DNA of 64,000 nucleotides, taken from NCBI RefSeq assembly GCF_910596095.1, contig NC_056552.1, positions 16,813,111 through 16,877,110 of the forward strand, in the 5' to 3' direction. The DNA is from Thunnus maccoyii. Taxonomy: Eukaryota > Chordata > Actinopteri > Scombriformes > Scombridae. The position numbers were made by a program, and so were the translations under genes. Under the pieces are notes generated by a model, which worked only from the letters and a program-made list of their open reading frames with translations, had not been told where the DNA came from and ran no database searches. Positions 33,301 to 46,700 of the stretch are shown here, piece after piece (within the stretch, counting starts at the first letter, position 1; every line of letters begins with the position of its first letter).

Positions 33301-35938
33301 TGAGGCAGTTTATCAGATTTCGCACAGCTCCTTGTGGAGCCACAAAAGGCTTTATACAACTTTTTTCACATGTACAGTAGTACTTTCTAAGACCTGTTAA
33401 CAGACTAATGTGTAGAGTCAGTAGAGTTACCCTTTTAGAGTGTTTTGTTGGAGGGAATTGAGGATGCACATTATTAGGATTTAAAAATAGGATATTACAT
33501 AGGATACTTCAGATATTTTGCCAAGACTGATGCAGCTCAGATCAGAGAACCATTTTAATATTCAGGTTTTTCCACCTGATTGTTATGGATAGCCAATATG
33601 CAAGACATCGAATAACAAAACAATTGCAAAACATTGAAAGCATTGAGACGAAATGCAAAAGAAACACACAATAAAAAGACATTTAAATACATTAAATACA
33701 CAAAACTGAAAGCTGTCTCTCCATGTTTAGTTTTGACTCTGGGGACAGAAAGCAGGCCTGTCATAGATGACCTGAGAGGTCTGGATGGTTCATAACGTTG
33801 GGACAGAAGTACTGTGATATTTAAGGTGTAAAGTGTAATCAAAACAGAACAGTATCGGTATCACTCGGAAACTATTTTCTGTCTCAGACACTTCCTATTT
33901 CACTCTTAGTTTCAGTCAAATGGTGTTTATGCTAGTAAATGGGTCTTGCTGACTGCAGCTGCACTCATGGTTTGCCAGCAAAATCCACCTGAACAAAGCT
34001 TATCATCGCATCTGGTCTGTACTACACGCTCTTCCGCACTGACCTACACATGGCATCTAGTCAGTGATGTTCTTTTCTCTCAATAACCAGAGGGAGCTAC
34101 AGTCGCTTTCCGCATTACAAAATAGACTCAGATTGCGTTCTTGTCCCGGGCTCTGTTGGTGTCAAAGGGCATGATTACACACGTGCCATATGATTGGATT
34201 ATGGTGCTACAAAGGGATTTCAGCACGAACATTGGCAGCTTACAGATACCAATCCTCCACTTGTTGGAACTGTGGTGTATTTTAGAGAATAGAGAAGTCA
34301 GTGCAGATGAGCAAATCATAGAGATGAATTCATGCCAGACAAAACTTTTTTTTGCTGCAGGTATGTGGAGCCTTCCTGTCCACAGACTGGGAGGAGCGGA
34401 AGAGAGGAGGCAACAAATTGAGCTTCTTCGGCACAGGGGAGTGCTTCGTCTTCAGGGTAAGTTCATTTTCAGTATCTTGGTTTACTAGCTTCCTTTCAGT
34501 AAAATTTTTTTTAAATGTTTTATAGAAGCTTTTTAGGTATCATATAAATATAAGGGATTTTTTTCCATTTTGAGCAGTACCACACTACAGCCACCAGAGG
34601 GTACTATCCACTCTGATTTCAGTGTCACTGGCTTAAATTGGTATCTCAGGCTCCCATTTGAAAAGCCTGCCTAGTAGGTCACACTTCACCATACAAAGAT
34701 TGCCATCTCTTTCTCTGCAAAAATAAACACACGTCATCACCTCCTGTGATGGTGCAGCATTCAGCTTGAGTCTTCAAAACACCTGGGCTAGAAATAGCAA
34801 AACAGACTGGTCTCTAATGCCTTCTGTATGAATTATTTACTTGGCTGTCTGTGTTCTTGTACACAACTGTGGGCTGTCTGAACCTGCACGCCATAAAACA
34901 CCATCAGCTCACGCACTCATACTTAAGCACACACAGATCGGAAACTCCTGTAACCCGATCCAGTAGTATCTGACCAGGCCCTCACCTGACACCCGAGGAA
35001 GACAGAATCAGCTCAGACTGATGTCTATCAGAGGATAGGAGGGGAAGACGGAGGAATTAATGGTGTATATTCTTTGCCTTAGCATAATATTGTTGTTATC
35101 TGTTACATATTTCTGTTTATGTGATGTACAGTACTATAAGTCTATTTAATGTGTGATGCTCAGTTGTGTGATTGATGATGAATGCCTTATAGTAGTAACC
35201 TAACAGCTTTGTTTGCCTTGCCAGATGAAGCCAGAGATGGAGCGCTATGAGTGGGTGGTGATCCGCCACCCTGAGCTAGCCTCCTCCATCAAGAACCAGG
35301 GCCAGGAAGACACGGCCTCCCCTGAGGGCCAAAACTCAGACGGCAATAGCTTGCAGCAGCCAGACAAACCTGCCGGAGAGCTGTCACCCTTCCTCTCCGC
35401 CCGCCACTTTAACCTTAACTCCAAGAATACTTCCATGTTCATGGCTGGAAACTTTGACTCCATCATAGTGGGTGAGTGGAAGATATTTGTCTATGTGTAC
35501 TTTGCATTTCCGGTCCCTTTTTGGGTGGTTAGTGTTCTTTTGCCTGAGGTAACTGTTCAAATGTTGATGGTTTTCAATTACACTGCACATGTGAAATGTG
35601 GGAACACATTAATTATGGGATTTTTAATGTTAGCCTTTAACCACATTGAACACACGTTGATATAAAAATCTACTATAAAACTTACTGTAAAATCTTTTTA
35701 AGTGAAATTTGTTTGTAGAAATGCAGCCATTGTATTTATTAACTTATCACTGAAAAAATCTCTGTGCTCTTCTGTTTGATCAGGGGGAGGTGACGGCAAC
35801 GCTCTCTACATTGACTCTGAGCTGAACCACGGGCGTACTGGCAGGTGCGCCACCTTTGACAACCCGCCCCTGTGTGCAGAGAGCTTCCAGGTTGCTCGGC
35901 TAGAAGTGTGGGGCTTCCAGGATGCCATGGCTTCATAA
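30354..35938 (+). CDS. tbc1d24: TBC1 domain family member 24 (TBC plus TLDc domains)
   Basis: TBC1D24 is a vesicle-trafficking protein of neurons that binds ARF6 and phosphoinositides; it is a TBC protein without the usual catalytic fingers. Coding exons: 30354-31339, 32387-32545, 32974-33037, 34361-34456, 35225-35471, 35784-35938. All are GT-AG and in phase, giving 568 residues against about 559 in human. The first, large exon encodes the whole TBC domain (about residues 35-260) and a linker with a Gln run near 265. The TLDc domain occupies exons 2-6, with landmarks [66 protein letters not shown] and EVWGFQD near the end. The ATG follows an untranslated leader that begins at an acceptor at 30228 and contains a three-codon uORF (ATG at 30237). 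The intron after the first coding exon corresponds to the place where mammals insert an alternative neuronal microexon; here the exons also join in frame without it. Confidence 0.95.
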
Positions 35939-38900
35939 TGCTGTACACACAAACATACATGTTCATCAGTGCATCATACATACATGGACACATATGTGCA
36001 TTGCAATGCACACAGAATTTAACACTTAAACACATTAAAGCAGAAAGTCATGATATAAAAAGTCCAGCAAGGTGTTTGAGGTTGAAAAACACAGATATGC
36101 AATCAGAACTACATCCGTCCTGCAAATTCATATATGATTAAGTATTTTTTATTTATTAATGCAGTTAATCCTGATTTCCACACATGAAAAAATTTGTGAT
36201 ATTTTTTGTTTTCTGTTTATTTTTGTATTTACAGATTTGTATCATGTTGTATCACTAATTATGTTAATTGTCTGCTAATATCAAGTTTTTTTCAGGATAA
36301 ACTCTAGACATTCTATATCTAAAGGGTTTTTTTTATGTCGGCTGTGATGTGTACATGTGCATACTGAGCTGAAACTGTTGAATTTCTGAATGTAAATTTG
36401 GTCTTCTATGTCGTGTGGTTTAGCTCAATCTGCCAAATTTACAGTAAACAAGCTCTGCAGTCCTTAAAAATATTATTTACCAGGCCATGTTGTAAACCGA
36501 GGTTTACTATGAAATATGTGAAGTCAAGTGTTCATTTGGTGAGAAGTGTTTTTTAAATGTCAGAATACTGAGATTAAGATGTAGTGAAGCGGTACCAGGT
36601 CAGCTGGGGTTTTGGTCAGGTCCTATTGTATTTTCTCAAACTTTTTGATTAATTGTACACATGTGGGAGATCTGTGAAATGAATTAATGTGGTAAATGTT
36701 TGTGAATATCAGTGGTGATTTTGAGTGTTGCCATTTTGCACCATATGTATGTTAAAGCTTTCATTTGAATGAGTGGTTCCTTTGTATGAATATTCAGGTG
36801 AATATCAGTGCAAACATTTTTAAAGAAAAAAACTCAAGAGGTGTTTTTGGTTTACAAATAACAGAGATAAATGCAGTTCGTTCATCCTTTTCTTCCACTT
36901 ACCATTTCCCTGTTACTTCCGTCCTTTCCAGTCTTCAGATAGTAACAAAAGAAGTCCAAAATTGTGGCCTATTTGGCAAAGTGTTCTCTGGGTTATACAA
37001 CCTTGAATATTTGTATTTGTATGTTGAAATATGTGCTCTGGTGAAATATTAAGCAACTACAGATGTATTCTACATGTGAAAATACAGCAAAGCGCTTCCA
37101 GTAGAGCAACTGACTCCCTCTTTGTTGTTTTATTGTAATGCTCCTCACTGGCTCTGCCTTTTTTCTTCCACATCTATCACATCTCTGTCACTGCAAAGAG
37201 AGAGTTACATTTCTTCGGACTGTCACAGAAGTGTGCCAGATGCCTTTCAAAGTCAGCTGACCGTGAATCTACCCCCCCTAATCCCCATCTTGTTTTTTTT
37301 CTCTACCTCTAGTAGTCACAGCTAGTACTCTTGTTCCCAAAGTTTCTTTTCTATTTACATAACAAAAATGCCATCTATTTCCTTTAATAGTGTAGTATAA
37401 CCCATGTCATAAAATTATTTTTTTTCTCGTTGCTGTGAGAGATTCTCTTCCATCTAACTTTTTAGCATCTTAAAGTAATTCAAACCTTGTGTTTCTAATT
37501 TTTAAATTACATTTTCAAACATCTCTCCTTTTAAAGTAAAAACATGCATATAGTTTGTTTCAATATTAAGACTACAAGTTCCAGCCTATTTTAAATGTAC
37601 AATAGTTAAGGGTAGATACATGAAATGACAATGTAGCAATTTAATATCTGTAGGTCTGGGTCTAAAACACCAACTGGTGTGACTACTAGATTACTCATAC
37701 ATGATTCTTATGATTCTGAAAGCAGCAGGTCTATTTTTTGTTTAGATGTCTTTGAGGAAGTTTCTGACATTGAACTGCATGACTGGAAAATAGTCCGCAG
37801 AAATTAGTCAGATATACTTAAAAATATACCTTAAGAAGGCTGCTATATTTAACTGTCAGGTATATTACAGGATTCAGTTTGTTAAAATCATTGTTGGATT
37901 TCAATCAGCGCTAACAGAAAAATAAGCCCCATTACAGACACAGTATTTTGTATTGTTGTATATTACTATATATCTACTGTGTATTTTTACAGATTCAGTA
38001 ACTAGCAACTAAAATCCTGGCCTTTCATTAAACATGTTAGTGTTAAAGCATTCCATGTCAATCGCTGTCAATACATTAAAGCTCAGCTAAAATGTACAGC
38101 CAATTAATTTGCAATGGGTGTGGTGCAGCCTAATGCATTTGGGAAAAATGTATCTTAGAGGGCAAAGTGGTGGAGTAATTCCTTCTTTACAGTAAGTGGC
38201 ATTGACTCTGTCTTGCCAAGACTGCTGTTCATTCAGGATTCACACTTGCTAATCGCACATGCACTTCTATATTTAGCTGCTCCTTTGGGTGTTGGTCTGG
38301 CGCATCTCCTGAAAACCATGCTTTCCAGCCTCAAGAAGTAAGATGCTTAAGTATTTAACCCTACACTGAGATGGGTCTCCTTGACCAGCCCCCCGCCACC
38401 TCAGATAACAAGGAGCTGTGGACAGGGGATTATGAAGCAGATTAAACTGGTGGTCAAATATAGTTTTTATTCACAGATTGACTGCTGTAATGTGGTCACA
38501 ATGATACTGAATACAGGTCACAAATTGGGGTTATGGGCTGTTTTATCTGTCCTTCAAAAGCCAGATTAAGTAAATTATAAAGATTTTTACTCTTGTTTAG
38601 AGGCTATAATCATCTAAGTAAACAGATTTGTTATTTATGTAGAACTCAGTCTTCACAATTTGCACATTAGCATTTTGAAAATAGCTGGAAATTTCATGAT
38701 TTCTTCATCCCATTGAGGATAAAAGATAGTTATGTTTTTGGTCATTCGTTGAAACAAATGCTAAACCTGAGAGTAGCTGAGCTCAATGACTTCCTTTATT
38801 TGGATTCTTGGAAAATCTTACTTGAATCTTACTTGAATCCTGGTCTGATCATATCACAGTACCAGAACAACTGGAAGATGTCAGATGTCAGAAATCACAT

Positions 38901-40734
38901 CAACAGTTTTGTCTGCATATGTCTAAAGTCAGATTATACTTTACCATAAACAATTGGCAGCAAATGCTCTGTGGGGCATTTTGAATATCTTGACTGAATC
39001 ATGCCCTTGTGAGAATTTCTCACAGTTCCCTGTTTACCTTCCTTAAACAGCATCTAAAAGACAAGCCAATAAAATATGGTGTCTTCCTATTCTGGCCTAT
39101 TACAACCCATTGATCGGTGCCATTCAAGGACAAGAACATCCACATCCTTGTAACCATCCATGCAAAACAAATAGGAATCAACAATGTGTAGGTATATAGG
39201 CTATCATATTACCACGTTGTAGAATCAGCTGGTTGCAAATGCTTGCCAAATGTATATCCCAGATAGAGACATCATAATCCAACCTCAACAGGAAGGATAC
39301 ATCCCTACCCACCTTAAAGAGGCATTTCTGGATTAGTAAATGCTTTGTCAGTCAGCAGAGAAAGAAAAAATGAAGTAAAAATCTAATCTCATTCAGCTGT
39401 AACCTTTTTATTTTCAATGCACCACTGCACACACATCATCCCTCCATCAAAATGATAAATTTTAGTTGCATAATACAACCTTGTATTTGGCGGCCGGAGT
39501 AAGATGTTGGCTAAGGAAAGTGTTTGAAAGGGAAGAGGCCTGTGATGCTGGTGTGGAAATTGCATCACGAGTGAAGGGCCTTACAGTGATGCAGGGGGGA
39601 GGGGTCCTTCTCTAGTGCTGACTAGACTGGGCAATGCAGATGGAGAAGGATGGAGGGATGGATGGATAGGGAGGAGGAGGAGGAGGGTGAGGCATGGGGA
39701 CTGCACAAGCTCTCTGTGACTCACACACGCCTCACATGCTATATTTCCCATGGTTTCCTAGCTCTCTCGACCCCTCCTCTCTCTGGAGCTCTGAGCCCGC
39801 ACTTGCTGGGAGCTATACAGTGGAATGGGGATTCTCTGTGCCCTCCCCCCACCACATACACAATCAACCATACACACTCAACCTCAAATTTTCTCACTGT
39901 CACGCTCCACGTTGCTGCATATCACAGCTGACTGTAAACCACCCTCCGCTGCATGGTCGAGTCCTGGTGCAAAATGCAGAAAAGTGTTTATTCATATGCA
40001 ACAAAAGGACTATTAGTATTAAGACAGGTCTTTCTAATTAATTATGAGCATCTCTTAGAGCATGCTCATTCATAATGGATATAGTTTAATTAATGACATG
40101 ATGCATTGAGATATTTAGATCAAACTGTGCACTGTCTTGGTTTTCTTTCCTTGGGAGATAGGATAATATAAACATTTTTTTTCTGTAGATTTACACTGTC
40201 TCCACACCATCCCTTGCTCATTCCCATCATTTCATCCTCCTGCTTCTGAAGGGCGAATGATATCAAAGGGAAAGCCTGCAGCGGAGCACACCAAAGTGAT
40301 GCCTGATAGGGGTGACCTTCAAAAAATGAAAAAGAAACAAAAATATAAAACACTTTCTTTGTCCCGGAGTAAATCACTTATCATTACAAAATCGCACTCC
40401 TTGTTTCATAAATGCGTTGTGCAGCACAGTATATCATTAACGAACTTTGGTTTAGTGCGCCCTCCCCACCCAGTCGATGATAGGTTTGATCCGTACGGCC
40501 AGTCAGGTGATATTTTCCGCTTCGCCATTTTGTGCTGCTGCGCCGGGTATTTATCAGAAGAGTCGTGACTATCCCGTCTGCACTGCTAGTTAGGTTGTCA
40601 GACGGTTCCTTGTGTACTCGGTTTTTCATTATCAAACTTGTGGCCTTCGACTGGTTTCGCGAAGTGCGATTTTGGAGTCGACATCCATAATTAATTTTGT
40701 ATATTTAGTTTATTTTTATACTGTGTGAGAAAGA
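35939..40734. other. tbc1d24 3' region and intergenic DNA to atp6v0c
   Basis: I see no further gene. The first few hundred bases should be tbc1d24 3' UTR; an ATTAAA near 36032 is a possible polyadenylation signal. A purine-rich GGAGGA patch lies near 39640-39690. The last 300 bases before 40735 are richer in CpG and should contain the atp6v0c promoter and 5' UTR. Confidence 0.5.
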
Positions 40735-43700
40735 ATGTCGGCCCCCGAATACTCTCCGTTCTTCGCAGTGATGGGCGCCTCTGCGGCTATGGTGTTTAGC
40801 GGTAACTATCACTCGGTCACCTTACATATTTAAGCTTTTTGTTGTTTGGTGCAAAGTGTCAATGTGCATTTGCTGCTAACCTCTTTTTTTTACATTCACA
40901 TTATCCTCAACAGGCTGCTTAAATTGTCAACCATGTAAGCTAACTTCTAAGCAATTCGCTAGCCTTGCTAACGTCAACGTTGCAATGCTAATCTTGAGCT
41001 GTAATTTATTTAGACTTAGCGTTAGCTCGGACGACCTGTGACTTTGGATTATTCCTAACATGCCAATGTTTAGTTGGCACTAGTTCATTAGTAGAATTAT
41101 ATTTGTGCTTCAACGACAGACATCAAAGACCAGCCAAGACTAGTTAGCTAACTTAGCTGATGACGACTACATTAGTTAACGTTAGCTTAGCCCGGATCTG
41201 TAGATGCTCTATTACAAGGGAAAAGACAGAACAGGAAATTATGCCAACGGATCAGAAAATTTTGTTAAAGCAGTGAAGAGTAGTTGTTTTAGGTCAGAGT
41301 GAACCAGTATCACATTGTTTTCCATTTAGCTGCTGACTAGCTTGTTTCATTTAGCAGGAGGTATGAAGATTGTTTCCAACCTTTCCTGTAAGCTCCACAC
41401 CAACGTTAACGTTACATCCTGCGGGGTTTAAGAGTGTTATCAGCTGGCAATAAGTGAGGCGTTGTATAATGTTATACATTTATTTAATGTAGCTTGACAG
41501 CAGAGATAACCAATGACATTGCATGATTGAACTGACACAGTTCTGCATGGAATATTTGCTGGTCTGCAACAATTTTACAGTCGTTATTTCGTTGGTGTGA
41601 CATCTAATTTAATGCAAGTTATCTTTAGCTGAAAACGTTTTTTTTCTTAAAACTTAATAGACCATTGGAAACCAGGATCAGCTGGTTAACTTCCTTATTG
41701 CTCAAAGGAATGACACAAGGTCACATGATTATCACATGATGAGACTTCTGACTTGGAAATACCATCTGGTTACTGATCCTGTGAAATATTAATATAAAGA
41801 CGAAAATGTAAATCTGTTCAAAGAAACGGATTTGATTTTTACAACTCTTCTACAGAAGATAAAATGGTTTAACATCACTGAATTTTTGGGTTTTTGTTTT
41901 TTTTGGATGGGAAGTGGCACAGAGAGTGAACTTTGAAATCTACCTGTTTTACAATTGGCCATTCTTGTTCGATCATTTCCTAGTTTATTGGTTGTCTTCT
42001 CTCAATCCAAGGCAAGAGCTACATGATGTGGCAATGGTATGCTGTATCATAGCGAAGACTTACATGTGACTTCTAGGCTGACTGGTGTGTTGAAATGGGT
42101 GCAACTCCAATAGGAAATTACCAAGCTACTATTTGACTATATTACAGGGCGTTTGTCTTGACCTGATGTAGCTCGAGGCCTTTTGGTAGAACTGGCTCAA
42201 GTATGTTTGTGGATGGTGTGTAGTTGTTCATTGATGCATAGCATAGTATGGATGGCTCTTTGATAATCACGGAGTGAAAGCAGTATCTTTCAGCTACTCA
42301 CATTGGGCTGCGTGATATTGTGAAATCTCCATCATTTTTCAGCTCAAGATTCAAAGTATCATATGCCATAATACAACTACAATGATAATATTGTCCGGTT
42401 GCACCCTAAAATGAGAAGAAGCTGGATGTCATTGCTCAGCTGTAATGGGCAATGGCAGCAAGAGCAGCATGGTGGTGGCCATGGCCCAAGGGTAGCAGTA
42501 GTACTAGTCTGTGGTGGTGAACCAGTGACAGCTGGGGAATTAGCTAGTGGGGAGGGATCACGCTTGCAAAAAGAAGGGATATGGTATTGGGTGGATGATG
42601 ATTCAGGTCTCAGCTTTGTGATGTGGAGTCTTTGACTGGAAATTGCAGCTTGTGCTCCTGTGATGTCGATCACTGTAGTGTACACAAGCTTGAGGATTAT
42701 GGTTGCAATTAACATTTTATTGTTGTTGTGAATCATTTTTTAGGGTGTTGACCCATCATTCAGTCTGTAAAACACTGAAAATAATGACAAATGCACATCA
42801 CAAGTCCTGGCTCAAATGGATGGCTTGAAATTTCTTGCTCTGCTCAATGTACAAAAACCCCAGAGATATTCAATTTACAGTAATTAGCAATTTCCTGGAA
42901 CAGGCTATAAGTTGCTGTTATCTTCTGGTGTCAGGTGATGATGCATTGTTTTAGTAGTCTAGTGACGGTGTCCTTTTGTGAGGACTGCCTTTTTAGTGAT
43001 GTCTGGCTCAGAACAGGTGACACTCACAAGGTGCCATTATCCTTGGGACTTGTATCACCAGTACGTGAAAGCCGTGCTGTTCTGTTTCCCCACCACTCAC
43101 TGTCATAAATAATAGCACAAATTGTCTATTTTACCTAAGATACATATTTACTTTACAGCTTAAAGCATCTCTTGCTCTGCAGTCTTGCCTTTCCAGTTAC
43201 CTGTGCAATTACAGGCATGTATACACAAATTTTTCACCAAGTAAGTTTTTTTATCTACTTTTTACTCACTAGCATTGTCTTTCACTCTCTCCTCAAACAC
43301 ATATTCTTTAGCAGAGAAGTGCGTTCTGTGACGGCAGCGTATGTTCTAGACATGCTTCAGCATGTCTCATAAATTGCTCATGTAACCTCATATCTCTACA
43401 CATTGTACACAGTTTTGTAAAACAGGAACACATTTTTACAACTACAACCTTCCTGATACTGTGATTTGTTCCTTAAAACCAGTGCTTCCCCAGTCACCTA
43501 CTATACAGAGCAGACCAATCTGATGTCTATTGCGCAGGCGTTTTGCATGCACGATCATCCGTAGCTGGAGGCACCTCCTGCTCTGACATCACAAGACGTC
43601 ACAAGGGCATCCCATACATCAAATATTCTGCAGGGAGAAAAAAGAAAAGGGGGTAAAAGCTCTTTACCTAAGCTGAGGGGATTAGGATTAAAACCCAGAG

Positions 43701-46700
43701 GTTGTGCCTCCACACCACTGCAGAAGCCACCCTGCCACACATCAAACCTTTAATCATCAGAACAGAAAGGCAACGTTTGAGGATTCCAGTGTTTCTCTAT
43801 CAACCATTACCTGTGATGCGTTAGGGAGGCTAAGTTTACAAAGAAAGAATGGAGTCAGAGGATAGCGGTAATTTATGCTGGCTGTGAATAGAAGGCTGAA
43901 AGACTAAAATTAACAGCTGTTCAGAGAAAGGCTTAGGTGTTTCCAGAATACTGTCCTAAAGGTGTTTTTGTGTAGCTAAAGTACAAAAATATCTTAATTT
44001 GGATCCACCATCTTTATCACCATCCGTTTTTATACTGAACTGTTGAAGTAGTTTCTGTGTACTTCATTATGCAGGTGTAAGTCCGTTTGTTTGATTTAAT
44101 GCACCATATAGTTTGTGTTGGATTTAAAAAAATAAGTATGGCAGCAGTTGAAACAAAATGTAAGACAATCTTGTGCATTTGTCAGGGCTTGCAAAAACGG
44201 TGCCCAGTTATACTCTGATGCATCTCTGTAGATGGGCAGGAGTCATTTAACCTTGTATTGATGGCATCAGTCTGGTGATAAATCAATATAAGTAGTTGGG
44301 GATGTGGCTGGCTGCCATGTGCTCATTTGAAGATTGGCCTGCCTGCCTCTAGATCCATTTGCCAGAGAGCCTTGCAGCCAATCTTGGAGTTAACCAGCTC
44401 CATCTCCATGCTAGCTCATCACATTGCCCCGAGAAATGAGGAAGCACAGGGCAGGGCGCCTCTGGCTGTATGCAAAAGATTGTCTCACAAGAGGACGTCT
44501 CAAGAGTCTTCTCAGATTTAATCATCATCAGTATGATTCAGCAATGAAGAAGAAAGGAAAAACACACCGCCATGTCCTTGTTCATACTAGGATGCATCTT
44601 TGCTCTTTTTGTCAGTATTGTCTTGTAAGATAGTTGTTTCACCCTGTTACATAAATATACTGGTGTGGCTATTTTGACATCTCTTGACAAATTGCATTCT
44701 AGTAACAACCAGATTTCACATTTTTCATCAGCAACATTCAGTACTAAAATAGTTGAACTGATAAAAGAGCTTCTTTGTTAGTGTCAATGTAATGGAGAAT
44801 CTACAGATTTTAAATTGAGAACAGATGGCTTCATCTGGCATCAGAGCAGCAAATATAAATTTGTGGAAATGTGAAATGTCTTCTAACTGTTCAGCAATAA
44901 AATTCAAGCAAATGGATGTTAAATGTTGCTAGATAGTGGAAGCACGGCCAGTGATGTAAGCACGTATCGACCAGGGCTCAAAATTACCTTTTTTCCTTAG
45001 TGTCCCGCAACTGTCCCGAATTCTGCTTTCACTTCATTGACTCACTCTGGTCCGCCATGGCAGGTCATATCTCATAGTAAACACTTAATTAGATCATGTT
45101 CAACACTATTGATCTCAATAACCACCTCAGAAAGGCGACATCTTCTGCTCCATAGTCTGCCGAATCTTCCGTTATATCACAGATGTCACCAGCTGATCAA
45201 CATTTCCAAGCAAAATGTCCACAACCTGCGGAGATAGTTTTATTTTCTGGCTTTACGTGTGAGCTGTATTTTTGTCCTTTTGTGCCACTCTGGGTCTGTC
45301 GCCTTGCACTTGTTTCATCTAAGTTCTCTGACTGCCTCTCATGTAAGCTGCCATGTAGTATTGACTGCTGCTTCTTAATTTCCTCACTGTAAAACACTGG
45401 CTATAGTTTTGACTATTGTGAGTTCAGGATCTAACTGCAATGACAGTTTTGCATCTCTTAGGCCAACAACAATCCAGTCTTTGATCAGTTCTCCTCTTAG
45501 ATCTCCAAATGCACAGTGCTCAGTTAGGCTATAGACAGCAGTAAGAAAAGCTTTAGCACTTTCTCCTGTCTCCAGATGGCATGCTCAAAAATAATGTTTC
45601 TTTTCCTCACAGTGTTTCTCAAAAGCCTGCTTCACATCTTCATAAACTTTTTTTTTTTCTAATCGTCATTTAAGGGCAAGACATTCAATATGTCTTCACC
45701 CTCATCCCCTAGAGTGTACATCAGTATATGTACTTGATATTCTTTCAAGCTTTGGCCATTCACTTTATTATTGAAATCAGACTTGCCTGGTGGGGTCAGA
45801 TGCACACTGCTAGCTGGAGCTGCTGCTGCTAGTGCTGGCCGGCTCGTCGTTTCTGCCTTCCACTTAGTTTTCTCTTAATTTGCTCAATTACGTTTGTCTG
45901 ATTTATCAAACTGACACGCCTGTTTCCTGTCTTATTTTCCAACTCCTCTTTGGCCGGGCTCACTCTCATTTGGTTTATGGTTTGCCAACTTTTTTTTTTT
46001 TTTTTCCCTTCCTTCAGCAACACTGCTAGCTTGTTAAGCCCATTTAGCTACTTGCTAGTCCCGCTCTTCACACAGGAGGGCTTGCAGTCTGACAGACAGT
46101 CTTCTGGCTGTCTTATGGAGGTGCATCCTTCTCCTCCCTTTACATAACTTCAGATATCTCTCCAAGCTTTATTCTGACACCATGTTTCATTGTCTATAAT
46201 AATGAGGCAGAGAGAGAGGTTGCGGTTAACACTTAACTTCCTTTAGGAACAAGCCACACAACTTCCATATATCTGTTGAACATGTTTTGTGATTGGTTAC
46301 AGCATTTAACTGTGCTTAACCTTTTATACAACAGATGCCACCTCACATTGCCTCGAATTTGAACACCTAAAATGATCCATGACGCATAAATGTAGTAATT
46401 TCATTTCACAAGTTTCTCGACTGTCCCAGAATTGTCCCAGACACCGTATCTTTGTGTCCCAGGTGCTATTTCTATTGTCCCTGGAACAATGGGACATCCT
46501 TAATTTTGAGCGCTGGTGGGGCCAGTACATTAAATGTTCTGCTGTGGTCAAAGCTATCTCACAGCTGTGTCTCTATTTGCTGTGGGTGAGGAAATATACA
46601 TGTTTACACACATGTTTGCGCACACACCTCTGATGTGTAGGAAATCTTGTCAAACCAGCCTGTCCCTGATTCATGACACACTGCCCTGCTCTGACAGGCT

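Noticed and set aside
40500-40580. TFEB (CLEAR) site in the atp6v0c promoter
   Set aside because: GTCAGGTGAT and GTCGTGAC are present but neither contains the CACGTG core.
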